From: an uncultured Bacteroidales bacterium
GTDB taxonomy: Bacteria; Bacteroidota; Bacteroidia; Bacteroidales; Bacteroidaceae
Reading direction: 5' to 3'
Assembly (NCBI GenBank): GCA_902799685.1
Contig: CADCBO010000001.1
Coordinates: 62,001 to 126,000, forward strand
Length of the DNA stretch: 64,000 bases
Shown: piece by piece, positions 16,884 to 25,395 of the stretch
How the letters are laid out: every line of letters begins with the position of its first letter
Position numbering within the stretch: the first letter of the stretch is position 1
Notes under the pieces: generated by a model
The model's database searches: none
Told to the model about the DNA's origin: nothing
Seen by the model: only the letters and a program-made list of their open reading frames with translations
Translations under genes and position numbers: made by a program

Positions 16884-17297
16884 ATGCTGAAGAGACGTAA
16901 TGAGGTATCGCCGCAGTTCAGTATGTCGTCAATGACTGACATCATTTTCCTGCTGCTGATATTCTTTATGATAACATCCACCATGGTGAGTCCCAACGCC
17001 ATCAAGGTGCTGCTTCCGCAAAGTTCGCAGCAGACATCGGCCAAGCCGCTCACACGGGTCATCATAGACCGTGACCTGAATTACTACACGGCTTTCGGCA
17101 ATGACGATGAGATGCCCATAGTGTTCGATGAGTTGACAGCGTTCCTGATTGACTGTTCGCAGAAGGAGCCTGACATGTACGTGGCGCTTTATGCCGATGA
17201 GTCAGTGCCTTACAAGGAGATTGTAAAGGTGCTAAACATAGCAAACGAGAACCAGTTCAAGGTGGTGCTTGCCACTCGCAGGCCAGACCGCAAATAG
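16884..17297 (+). CDS. exbD: ExbD/TolR-family subunit
   Basis: 137 residues. One N-terminal transmembrane helix (about 14-35) begins with MSSMTDIIFLLLIFFM; the Asp in MTDIIF is the proton-carrying residue of the family. The rest is the periplasmic ExbD domain, with VALYADESVPYKEIVKVL. It lies 2 bp after exbB, as normal for this pair. Confidence 0.93.
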   Translation: MLKRRNEVSPQFSMSSMTDIIFLLLIFFMITSTMVSPNAIKVLLPQSSQQTSAKPLTRVIIDRDLNYYTAFGNDDEMPIVFDELTAFLIDCSQKEPDMYVALYADESVPYKEIVKVLNIANENQFKVVLATRRPDRK

Positions 17298-17306
17298 TAT
17301 CCCGGA

Positions 17307-18110
17307 ATGAAAAAGAAGGAAAGGGAGTTCAGTTTTCTTTCGGCGCTGTGGACGCTGTTGCTTCATGGCGGTGTAGTGGTATTGCTGCTCTTGCTGCATC
17401 TGAACAGACCTGTTGCGCAGGCTGAAAGCGGCGTGCCTGTAATGCTGGGCAATATGGGAAACCTGGACACAGACTATGAGTTTACCGAGGTCAACTCTAT
17501 GCCTGCTCCGGCTCCCGTTTCTGTACCTGTACCGGTGGCTCCGCAGGCTGAGCCTAACCTGACTCAGAATATGGAAGAGACGGTAGCCATAGAGAGCGGC
17601 GAGAGGGAAAAGACCGTCACGCCAACCGAGGAGGTCAGACAGCCCACGCCCGAGGAGATACAGGCCGAACTTGAACGTCAGGCTGCCCAGGAGGCGCAGA
17701 ACCTGATGGCTAACGCATTCGGTCGCAGTACTTCCATGCAGTCAAGCGCGCAAACCGAGACAGATACTGAAGTGCAGGGCACTCCCGGATCGACAGAAGG
17801 CAATAGCTCGCAGGGCAAACCAACCGGTACCGGAAGCTATGGAACATGGGACCTGGGAGGCCGCGATATGTTGGGTGAATTGCCCAGACCTGCATATGAT
17901 GGCATACAGGACGAAGGTCGTGTTGTTGTGACCATAACGGTCGATCCGGACGGCAATGTGGTTGATACCAGAATCAACAACCGTACCAATACCACTAATC
18001 TGCAACTCCGTAATGCGGCTGAGCAGGCTGCACGTAAGACAAAGTTCAACGCAATAGGAGGTGAAAACAACCAGACCGGCACCATCACCTACTACTTCAA
18101 GCTGAAATAA
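17307..18110 (+). CDS. tonB: TonB-family energy transducer
   Basis: 267 residues: one N-terminal membrane anchor (about 11-31), a Pro/Val/Gln- and Glu-rich spacer (about 60-190) that would cross the periplasm, and a C-terminal TonB domain (about 195-267) with GRVVVTITVDPDGNVVDTRI and AARKTKFNA. Together with the ExbB and ExbD genes before it, it should deliver the proton-motive force to TonB-dependent receptors. No receptor is adjacent, so it could serve several. Confidence 0.88.
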   Translation: MKKKEREFSFLSALWTLLLHGGVVVLLLLLHLNRPVAQAESGVPVMLGNMGNLDTDYEFTEVNSMPAPAPVSVPVPVAPQAEPNLTQNMEETVAIESGEREKTVTPTEEVRQPTPEEIQAELERQAAQEAQNLMANAFGRSTSMQSSAQTETDTEVQGTPGSTEGNSSQGKPTGTGSYGTWDLGGRDMLGELPRPAYDGIQDEGRVVVTITVDPDGNVVDTRINNRTNTTNLQLRNAAEQAARKTKFNAIGGENNQTGTITYYFKLK

Positions 18111-18127
18111 CGCAGGTTCAAGAATTT

Positions 18128-18155
18128 TCAATTATCAACTCTCAATTCTCAATTT
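18128..18155. repeat. Short CTCAATT tandem repeat
   Basis: Degenerate repeats of TCAATT/TCAACTC/TCAATTCTC between tonB and the DJ-1 gene, the same sequence type as the right arm of the hisS-ruvB repeat at 32468-32556. It abuts the DJ-1 start codon. Confidence 0.55.
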
Positions 18156-18157
18156 AA

Positions 18158-18706
18158 ATGGTTTACATCTTTCTAGCCGAAGGCTTTGAAGCCATTGAGA
18201 CAATAACTCCACTGGATATGCTTATCCGTGCGGGAATAGAAGTGAATACGATTTCCATCTCGGACGAATTCCTTGTCAAGAGCAGTCAGGGTATTCCCGT
18301 CCAGGCCGATGACCTGTTTGAGAACACCGATTTCAGTGATGCTGAGATGCTTATACTTCCCGGCGGACAGCCTGGTGCCACCAATTTGGGTAAGCATAAG
18401 GGGCTTGAGGCTATATTGAAATTTGCAAATGAGCATAACATCCCCATCGCTGCTATTTGTGCCGCTCCCACAGTGTTGGGTAAGCATGGACTTCTGCAGG
18501 GCAAGAAAGCCACCTGCTATCCCGGTTGTGAGGATATGCTGAAAGGAGCCGAATGCACTGGATCTTTCGTTGAAAAGGACGGGAATCTGATTACAGCCTG
18601 CGGTCCTGCCGCTGCTGTGGAGTTTGCCAAGGCTATTATCAGCCGGCTTCGTGGAGATGAGGTTACCGCCTCTGTTTGTGACAAGATGATGTTCGGGCGT
18701 GCCTGA
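18158..18706 (+). CDS. DJ-1/PfpI (YajL/ThiJ) family protein
   Basis: 182 residues. The nucleophile elbow is AAICAAP with Cys101, and Glu11 or Glu14 in GFEAIE supplies the conserved acid. Members act in oxidative-stress protection, with debated deglycase or chaperone activity; the cellular role here is not settled by sequence. The stop TGA overlaps the recG ATG by one base, so the two are translationally coupled. Confidence 0.9.
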   Translation: MVYIFLAEGFEAIETITPLDMLIRAGIEVNTISISDEFLVKSSQGIPVQADDLFENTDFSDAEMLILPGGQPGATNLGKHKGLEAILKFANEHNIPIAAICAAPTVLGKHGLLQGKKATCYPGCEDMLKGAECTGSFVEKDGNLITACGPAAAVEFAKAIISRLRGDEVTASVCDKMMFGRA

Positions 18707-20802
18707 TGCTTGACCTTTCACATCGTGATGTCAAGTATCTGCCTGGTGTAGGTCCGGCAAGAGCGGCGCTCCTTAAAGGAGAGCTGCAGATAAGCACGCT
18801 TCAGGATCTTCTTTACTTTTTTCCTTACAAATATATAGACCGCAGCCGCATCTTCCAGATCAGGGAGGTTGATGGCACTATGCCTTATATCCAGCTCAAA
18901 GGGCGTATACTGAGCTTTGAGCAGATAGGCGAGGGCCGCAAGCAGCGTCTTGTGGCACATTTCAGTGACGGCAGCGGTGTGGCAGATTTGGTCTGGTTCA
19001 GTGGAATAAAATTTACATTGGACCGTTATCGCCCGGGCGTGGATTACGTGGTTTTCGGTAAGCCAACCATATTCGGGGGCAGGGTGAACGTGGCCCATCC
19101 GGAGATAGATATTGAGGCAAACCTGAATCTCTCGGAAATGGGTATGCAGCCATACTACAACACCACCGAGAAGATGAAGAAGGCGGGTCTGAACTCCACT
19201 GCCATACGCAAGCTGGTAAACAACCTGATGGCGTTGATCGTGGAGCCTCTGCCGGAGACATTGCCTGACTGGCTGCGTGAAAAGGAGCATCTGATGCCGC
19301 TGACCGATGCCCTGAAGATTCTTCATAATCCGCATACCCCGCTGGAACTGCGTCTGGCACAGCTCAGGGTAAAGTTTGAAGAACTTTTCTATGTACAGCT
19401 TAACCTGGCCCGATTTGCAAGTGACCGTCAGCGCAGGTTCAAGGGTTATGTTTTTGCCAGAGTAGGCGATAATTTCAACCGTTTCTACAATGAAAAGCTG
19501 CCTTTCAGCCTTACTGGTGCGCAGAAACGCGTGATACGTGAGATACGCAATGACATGGGTGGCGGACGGCAGATGAACCGCCTGCTGCAGGGCGATGTGG
19601 GTAGCGGCAAGACCATGGTGGCTCTAATGACCATGCTCATAGCCATAGATAACGGTTATCAGGCATGCATTATGGCTCCTACAGAAATCCTCTCGGAGCA
19701 ACACTATGCTAATATCTGCCGTTTCATCGAAGGATTGGGCTTGCGGGCGGAACTGCTTACCGGCAGTATCAAGGGTAAGCGAAGGGAGTCTGTCCTGCAG
19801 GGACTGAAGGACGGCAGCGTAAATATTCTTGTAAGCACACATGCAGTCCTTGAAGATCCGGTGGAGTTCAACCGTCTGGGATTTGTGGTGATAGATGAGC
19901 AGCACCGTTTCGGGGTGGCGCAGAGGGCGCGCCTGTGGAACAAGAGCAGTATGCCGCCTCATGTACTGGTTATGACCGCCACACCTATTCCGCGGACACT
20001 GGCCATGACCCTTTACGGTGACCTGGATGTATCTGTAATCGATGAACTGCCTCCCGGACGCAAACCTATTCAGACCGATCACTACTATGACGGTAACCAT
20101 ACGTCTGTTTATGCTTTCCTGGACCGTGAACTCAAGAAAGGACGACAGGCCTACATAGTATATCCGCTCATTGAGGAGAGTGAGAAGATTGACCTTAAGA
20201 ACCTGGAGGAGGGTTACCATACAATCTGTGAGAGGTTTGCCGGATATGGCGTGAGCAAAGTGCACGGACGCATGAAACCGGCCGAGAAGGATGCCGAGAT
20301 GCAGCGTTTCAAGCGTAATGAGACTCAGATCATGGTGGCTACAACTGTGATTGAAGTGGGTGTGGATGTTCCTAATGCCAGCATTATGGTGATAGAGAAT
20401 GCCAACAGGTTCGGGTTGTCCCAGCTGCATCAGTTGCGCGGGCGTGTGGGCCGTGGAGCCGACCAGTCTTACTGCCTGCTTATAACCCCGTATCAGCTTT
20501 CGGAGGATACCCGCAAGCGTATTGAGATAATGACCGCCACTTGTGACGGTTTTGAGATAGCCGAGGCCGACCTGAAGCTTCGCGGGCCGGGTGACCTGGA
20601 AGGTACCCAGCAGAGCGGAATGGCTTTTGACCTTAAGCTGGCAAATCTGGCACGCGACGGAGCCCTGATTGAGCATGTCCGTGAGATAGCAAAGGATATT
20701 GTAGCCCAGGATCCGGAACTGTCACGTCCGGAAAACCAACTGTTTGGCCGAATGCTCCGGCGTCTTAAGAAGAATGACTATGACTGGTCATCCATATCGT
20801 GA
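18706..20802 (+). CDS. recG: ATP-dependent DNA helicase RecG
   Basis: 698 residues, normal for RecG, which remodels stalled forks and Holliday junctions. An N-terminal wedge/OB domain (about 1-260) is followed by two helicase lobes: Walker A GDVGSGKT at 296-303, the DEQH box at 397-400 (RecG and Mfd share DEQH), TATPIPRTLAM and the C-terminal QLRGRVGRG motif VI. It shares one base with the DJ-1 stop codon. Confidence 0.96.
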   Translation: MLDLSHRDVKYLPGVGPARAALLKGELQISTLQDLLYFFPYKYIDRSRIFQIREVDGTMPYIQLKGRILSFEQIGEGRKQRLVAHFSDGSGVADLVWFSGIKFTLDRYRPGVDYVVFGKPTIFGGRVNVAHPEIDIEANLNLSEMGMQPYYNTTEKMKKAGLNSTAIRKLVNNLMALIVEPLPETLPDWLREKEHLMPLTDALKILHNPHTPLELRLAQLRVKFEELFYVQLNLARFASDRQRRFKGYVFARVGDNFNRFYNEKLPFSLTGAQKRVIREIRNDMGGGRQMNRLLQGDVGSGKTMVALMTMLIAIDNGYQACIMAPTEILSEQHYANICRFIEGLGLRAELLTGSIKGKRRESVLQGLKDGSVNILVSTHAVLEDPVEFNRLGFVVIDEQHRFGVAQRARLWNKSSMPPHVLVMTATPIPRTLAMTLYGDLDVSVIDELPPGRKPIQTDHYYDGNHTSVYAFLDRELKKGRQAYIVYPLIEESEKIDLKNLEEGYHTICERFAGYGVSKVHGRMKPAEKDAEMQRFKRNETQIMVATTVIEVGVDVPNASIMVIENANRFGLSQLHQLRGRVGRGADQSYCLLITPYQLSEDTRKRIEIMTATCDGFEIAEADLKLRGPGDLEGTQQSGMAFDLKLANLARDGALIEHVREIAKDIVAQDPELSRPENQLFGRMLRRLKKNDYDWSSIS

Positions 20803-20844
20803 AAAAAATGGGCAGGCATATTTCATAATTCTATAGGCTTGCAT

Positions 20845-20852
20845 TATCTTTG
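20845..20852 (+). promoter_or_regulatory. -7 box for the M23 peptidase gene
   Basis: TATCTTTG, 29 bp before the ATG at 20882. Confidence 0.6.
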
Positions 20853-20881
20853 CATTTTGAAATAATAAAATAAAATTAGGG

Positions 20882-21712
20882 ATGAAGGTTGTTTGCAGGA
20901 TAATGTTTTTGCTGCTTGCGGTTGCGTTGGGGGTAACGGAGTCCGTGGCCCAGGACGCAATGCCGGCGCGTGTCATACCTGTGCAGCCTATGGAGCAGGT
21001 GTTCCTGCCCGCACATCTCAGTCCCGGACTTGCGGTTGACCTGGACAATCCGGCATCTTATCTCTATCCTGAATGGAGTAACGAGTATGTCCACGGATAC
21101 AACGAGGTGGTCCTGCCGGATTCGGTCATAATATCCATGAAAGGGTATTGCATGCCTACCGACAGCACCCGTATAACCGACAAGTACGGATACCGTCCGC
21201 GCCGTGGCCGTGCGCATCTGGGGATTGACATTAAGGTGAAGGTTGGTGATACCATACGTGCGGCATTTGACGGAAAGGTGCGTATATCGCGCTATGAGCG
21301 TCGTGGCTACGGACATTATCTTGTGATACGTCATCCCAACGGCCTGGAGACGGTCTATGGGCACCTGTCCAAGAAACTGGTGAACGAGAATGACATTGTA
21401 CATGCCGGAGACCCGATTGGATTGGGTGGCAATACGGGAAGGTCAACCGGATCGCATCTTCATTTTGAGACGCGTATTCTGGGTAACGCCATTAACCCGG
21501 CTTTTATGTTTGACTTCCCCAACCAGAAGGTTGTGACGGATTATTATGTGTATCAGAAGAATACCCGCGAGGTCTATTACAAGGTCAAGAGCGGGGATAC
21601 TCTGAGCAGGATAGCAATAAAGAATGAGACTTCGGTGGCTAATATCTGCAAGTTGAACGGCATTTCAAGGAATGCCATAATCAAGGTGGGACAGACACTG
21701 AGGGTTAACTGA
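20882..21712 (+). CDS. Secreted M23 peptidoglycan endopeptidase with LysM
   Basis: 276 residues. An N-terminal signal peptide (about 1-22) precedes an M23 LytM-type domain with HLGID (zinc His and Asp), YGHLSK and HLHFE, the complete zinc-site set. Residues about 230-276 are a LysM domain (YYKVKSGDTLSRIAIKNETS) for peptidoglycan binding. It likely acts in the periplasm on cross-links; an EnvC-like activator role is less likely because all metal ligands are kept. Next gene 9 bp downstream. Confidence 0.92.
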   Translation: MKVVCRIMFLLLAVALGVTESVAQDAMPARVIPVQPMEQVFLPAHLSPGLAVDLDNPASYLYPEWSNEYVHGYNEVVLPDSVIISMKGYCMPTDSTRITDKYGYRPRRGRAHLGIDIKVKVGDTIRAAFDGKVRISRYERRGYGHYLVIRHPNGLETVYGHLSKKLVNENDIVHAGDPIGLGGNTGRSTGSHLHFETRILGNAINPAFMFDFPNQKVVTDYYVYQKNTREVYYKVKSGDTLSRIAIKNETSVANICKLNGISRNAIIKVGQTLRVN

Positions 21713-21721
21713 CAGTAGTAC

Positions 21722-22306
21722 ATGGGTAAAAGGAAAGGACAAATCGATTCGGCTCCCGATACGAACAGTGAGTTTGAGGAGGTGATAAGACTGTGCCGCG
21801 GACTGTACGTGAAGAAACTCCAGGATTACGGAGCTTCATGGCGTATAATGCGTCCGGAATCCCTTACCGATCAGATATTCATCAAGGCCAAACGCATACG
21901 GAGCATTGAGACCAAGGGCGTATCACTCATAGACGAGGGCATACGTTCAGAGCTTATAGGCATAGTCAATTACGGAATAATTGCCCTGATACAGTTGGAG
22001 CACGGATTCTCAGATACTGTTGATGTTGATGCAGAGTGGGCTATAAAAGAGTATGACAAGTATGCCGGTGCCGCCTTGGACCTGATGAAAAAGAAGAATC
22101 ATGACTATGATGAGGCCTGGCGCGGAATGCGCACCACGTCATACACGGATCTTATTTTGACCAAGATAAACCGTACCAAAGAGATAGAAGGACATGACGG
22201 GAAGACAGTGGTATCGGAGGGCATTGACGCCAACTATATGGACATGATAAACTATGCGGTGTTCGGGCTTATAAAGACGGTCATTGAGCAACCTGAAGAA
22301 AAATAG
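21722..22306 (+). CDS. DUF1599 protein with two repeats
   Basis: 194 residues in two similar halves: KKLQDYGASWRIMRPESLTD near 30-50 and KKKNHDYDEAWRGMRTTSYTD near 120-142. This duplicated DYxxxWR.MR...TD motif defines DUF1599 (nucleotide-modification-associated domain 1). The function is not established. It is followed 2 bp later by the DoxX-type gene and is probably in one transcript with it and tpiA, an arrangement I recall from other Bacteroidales. Confidence 0.85.
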   Translation: MGKRKGQIDSAPDTNSEFEEVIRLCRGLYVKKLQDYGASWRIMRPESLTDQIFIKAKRIRSIETKGVSLIDEGIRSELIGIVNYGIIALIQLEHGFSDTVDVDAEWAIKEYDKYAGAALDLMKKKNHDYDEAWRGMRTTSYTDLILTKINRTKEIEGHDGKTVVSEGIDANYMDMINYAVFGLIKTVIEQPEEK

Positions 22307-22308
22307 GA

Positions 22309-23442
22309 ATGATGGATAACGAAATCAAAAGCAACAATAAACCGCTCAAGGTTCTGGTGAACTTCTGCCGGATTATCCTGGGTCTGACTTTCATGTTCTC
22401 GGGTATAGTCAAGGCGATAGATCCGGTAGGTACGCAAATTAAGCTGTCGGATTATCTGTATGCCTTTGGCATGGGTGGTTCCATGCTTGATTCCACACTG
22501 CTTATCCTGGCATGTCTGCTGGCCGGTTTCGAGATCCTTATGGGCGCTTACATGTTGCTGGGTGTCTTTTCCAGGGGAACTTCTCTGTTGGTGCTCATCA
22601 TGATGGTTGTGCTCACCCCCTTTACCCTCTACATAGCACTCAAGAATCCGGTCGATGACTGCGGCTGTTTCGGTGATGCCCTGGTGCTTACCAATTGGCA
22701 GACTTTCGGCAAGAACGTGTTCCTGCTGCTGCTTGCGGTGCTGGTCTTTATAAAACGCAAACTCATAATACCGTTTGTGGATGGCCGCAGGCAGTGGTTA
22801 GTGATAATCATAGTGGTTGCAATCAGCGTCAGGTTCATGGCCGGCAATGTGAAAAGCCTGCCGGTACTTGATTTCCGTCCCTACAAGGTGGGTACTGACC
22901 TGAAACAAGAGGTTGCCGGAGGGAATCATGCATTCTCCGATTTCTCCCTGTATGACGGAGACATGAATGACGTCACTTTGGACATACTGGGTAATCCGGG
23001 CTACACTTTTCTGCTGGTTTCACCCCATGTGGAGGATGCAAATGAGAGTAACCTGGATCTGATAGACGATGTTTTTGACTATTGCGAGCATTGGGGATAT
23101 GACATGATTGGCCTTACCTCTTCGGGCGATGAGGCCATACACCAATGGATTGAGAACGCGGGTGCCGAGTTCCCGTTCCTTTTCTGTGACGAGATACCGC
23201 TTAAGACAATGATCCGTTCCAATCCCGGGTTGGTGCTCATCAAGAATGGCGTGATAGTGAACAAGTGGAGCCATCCGTGCATTCCATCCGATGAGGAACT
23301 GTCGGCTCCCCTGGAAGAGATCAGTATTGGTCAGGTGCCTGAACCTGATCCCATGCGCACACCATGGGCGGTTCTGCTGCTGTTTGTGGCGCCGCTCTTG
23401 CTGATTGTGCTTATAGACAGACTTAAGACATTGATACAATAA
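22309..23442 (+). CDS. DoxX/MauE-like membrane protein with thioredoxin-like tail
   Basis: 377 residues. The N-terminal half has about four membrane helices with [21 protein letters not shown], the DoxX/MauE signature, and ends near 185. After [17 protein letters not shown] a periplasmic thioredoxin-like region follows (about 215-345) without a CxxC pair, and a final membrane helix closes the protein (about 350-370). A DCGCFGD segment in a loop supplies two Cys. A redox or envelope-maintenance role is plausible but not shown. Confidence 0.8.
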   Translation: MMDNEIKSNNKPLKVLVNFCRIILGLTFMFSGIVKAIDPVGTQIKLSDYLYAFGMGGSMLDSTLLILACLLAGFEILMGAYMLLGVFSRGTSLLVLIMMVVLTPFTLYIALKNPVDDCGCFGDALVLTNWQTFGKNVFLLLLAVLVFIKRKLIIPFVDGRRQWLVIIIVVAISVRFMAGNVKSLPVLDFRPYKVGTDLKQEVAGGNHAFSDFSLYDGDMNDVTLDILGNPGYTFLLVSPHVEDANESNLDLIDDVFDYCEHWGYDMIGLTSSGDEAIHQWIENAGAEFPFLFCDEIPLKTMIRSNPGLVLIKNGVIVNKWSHPCIPSDEELSAPLEEISIGQVPEPDPMRTPWAVLLLFVAPLLLIVLIDRLKTLIQ

Positions 23443-23461
23443 CACTTTAATACTGTTTGAA

Positions 23462-24223
23462 ATGAGAAAGAAAATTGTTGCCGGAAACTGGAAGATGAAC
23501 AAGACTCTCCAGGAGGGTATGGCTTTGGCCGCAGAGCTTAATGAGGTGTTGGCTGCTGATAAGCCCAATTGTGATGTCGTAATCGGCACACCGTTCATTC
23601 ATCTTGCCAAGATTTCGGAAATCATTGACCACAAAGTTATAGGTCTCTCTGCCGAGAACTGTGCAGACAAGGAGTCTGGTGCATATACCGGTGAGGTATC
23701 GGCCGCTATGGTCAAGTCAACCGGTGCAGAGTATGTGATTCTGGGTCACTCAGAGCGCCGTGAGTACTACCACGAGACATACGACATCCTTAAGGAGAAG
23801 GTTCTGCTGGCTTTGGCCAACGGCCTTAAGGTCATCTTCTGCATAGGCGAGTCACTTGACGAGCGTGAAAAGGGTATCCAGAACCAGATCGTTAAGGCTG
23901 AGCTGGAAGGTTCAGTGTTCAATCTGTCTGCCGATGAGTTCAAGAACATCACCATAGCATACGAGCCTATTTGGGCTATCGGAACCGGCAAGACCGCTAC
24001 TGCCGATCAGGCTGAGGAGATTCACGCTTACATCCGTTCAGTCATTGCCGACAAGTACGGCAAGCAGGTGGCTGAGGATACCTCAATCCTTTACGGTGGT
24101 TCATGCAAGCCTTCAAATGCAGGTGAGCTTTTTGCCAAGCCCGATATTGACGGTGGTCTGATTGGCGGTGCCTCACTTAAGGTCGCTGACTTCAAGGGCA
24201 TCATTGACGCTTGGAAAAAATAA
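23462..24223 (+). CDS. tpiA: Triosephosphate isomerase
   Basis: 253 residues; interconverts DHAP and glyceraldehyde-3-phosphate in glycolysis. Lys11 in GNWKMN, His in ILGHSERR and Glu in [11 protein letters not shown] form the catalytic set, and [14 protein letters not shown] and GGLIGGASL bind phosphate. It follows the DoxX-type gene by 19 bp. The 121-bp gap after it holds no feature I can name. Confidence 0.97.
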   Translation: MRKKIVAGNWKMNKTLQEGMALAAELNEVLAADKPNCDVVIGTPFIHLAKISEIIDHKVIGLSAENCADKESGAYTGEVSAAMVKSTGAEYVILGHSERREYYHETYDILKEKVLLALANGLKVIFCIGESLDEREKGIQNQIVKAELEGSVFNLSADEFKNITIAYEPIWAIGTGKTATADQAEEIHAYIRSVIADKYGKQVAEDTSILYGGSCKPSNAGELFAKPDIDGGLIGGASLKVADFKGIIDAWKK

Positions 24224-24344
24224 GATTTCAACCTCTTTCCGGCGCCGCTTTCACCGTTTCTTGGTCATAATGGACCCCATTACTCCCTACAAAACGGTAA
24301 AACCGTCATCCGAAAATAGGCTAAAATCTAAGGATTAAGTTGTT

Positions 24345-24797
24345 ATGAGAAAATCGACATTAATTCTTATGATGGTTCTCATTACGGCTCTGGCCAGTGC
24401 CCAGCAAAGGACACTGGTTCAGGAGCTGGAGAGGGATATTCCCGGTAAGGGTCGCATACGTATTGAGTGCGACGCACGTCTGGACAGTCTCATCGGTAGT
24501 GTATCTGATGCCGAGTCGGGCACAAAAATCAAGGCCAGAGGATACCGGGTAGAGGTATATGCAGGAAACAACACGCGTGCATCGAAGGAGAAAGCCAATG
24601 AGGTTGACCGTTTCCTGAGGGAGAAATATCCTGATCTGTCAGTATATACCGAGTTCCGTAACCCGCGTTGGCGTTGTACTGTAGGCGATTTTCTCTATTA
24701 TGAGGAGGCTTACGAGACTTTGCGCAAACTAAAGAAAGAGACTCCCTACAAAGGAATGATTATTTTACGTAATCAGGAGATAACAGTTTCACTATGA
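24345..24797 (+). CDS. Secreted SPOR-domain protein
   Basis: 150 residues. A signal peptide (about 1-20) leads to a short linker and a C-terminal SPOR domain (about 65-145, [20 protein letters not shown] and [19 protein letters not shown]). SPOR domains bind denuded peptidoglycan glycan strands, typically at the division septum. The protein overlaps folE by 4 bp (ATGA), a strong sign of co-expression. Confidence 0.85.
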   Translation: MRKSTLILMMVLITALASAQQRTLVQELERDIPGKGRIRIECDARLDSLIGSVSDAESGTKIKARGYRVEVYAGNNTRASKEKANEVDRFLREKYPDLSVYTEFRNPRWRCTVGDFLYYEEAYETLRKLKKETPYKGMIILRNQEITVSL

Positions 24798-25390
24798 GTT
24801 CGTTGATACCATTTTCCGATGAGGAGTCTGAAAAATTCCTGGCATTAAAGAAACATTACGAAGATATTTTAAGGCTTATAGAGCCTGACCCGGACCGTGA
24901 GGGTCTGGCACGAACCCCTTTGCGTGTAGCCAAGACGCTGCTGGACTTTACCAGCGGATATGAGATAGATCCTGCCGCAATCCTTCGTTCCGCGATGTTC
25001 AAGGAGGATTACAGCCAGATGGTGATAGTAAAGGATATTGACTTTTACTCGCTGTGCGAGCATCATATGCTGCCTTTCTACGGCAAAGCCCATGTGGCAT
25101 ACATCCCCAACGGCTTCATCACGGGGCTGAGCAAGATAGCACGCGTGGTCGATGCCTTTGCACGCCGCCTGCAGGTTCAGGAACGCATGACATCACAGAT
25201 AAAGGATTGCATTCAGGAGACCCTCCAGCCTCTTGGGGTAATGGTCGTCATAGAGGCCAGCCACATGTGCATGCAGATGCGCGGCGTGGAGAAGCAGAAC
25301 TCTGTAACCACCACATCAGATTTTACCGGTGCGTTCAACCGCGCCAAGACCCGCGAGGAGTTCATGAATCTTATTGCCCCCCGCAAGTAA
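24794..25390 (+). CDS. folE: GTP cyclohydrolase I
   Basis: 198 residues; turns GTP into dihydroneopterin triphosphate, the first step of folate synthesis. The zinc and catalytic motif [20 protein letters not shown] is clear, and [16 protein letters not shown] supplies the second zinc Cys and the substrate loop. It overlaps the SPOR gene by 4 bp and is convergent with dnaG, only 5 bp between the two stops. Confidence 0.96.
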   Translation: MSSLIPFSDEESEKFLALKKHYEDILRLIEPDPDREGLARTPLRVAKTLLDFTSGYEIDPAAILRSAMFKEDYSQMVIVKDIDFYSLCEHHMLPFYGKAHVAYIPNGFITGLSKIARVVDAFARRLQVQERMTSQIKDCIQETLQPLGVMVVIEASHMCMQMRGVEKQNSVTTTSDFTGAFNRAKTREEFMNLIAPRK

Positions 25391-25395
25391 TTTTT

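Noticed and set aside
17520-17710. Possible direct-repeat array in the TonB spacer
   Set aside because: Degenerate Pro/Val and Glu codon repeats explained by the periplasm-spanning linker; no equal-length units as in CRISPR.
18173-18721. 182-codon minus-strand frame opposite the DJ-1 gene
   Set aside because: Antisense to a gene with an intact nucleophile elbow and coupled to recG; nothing recognisable in the translation.
19624-20676. 350-codon minus-strand frame opposite recG
   Set aside because: Fully antisense to the strongly supported helicase domain of recG; no recognisable motif or start context.
24224-24344. Possible RNA element in the tpiA-SPOR gap
   Set aside because: Only a weak ACGGT/ACCGT pairing and no conserved motif; nothing to support.
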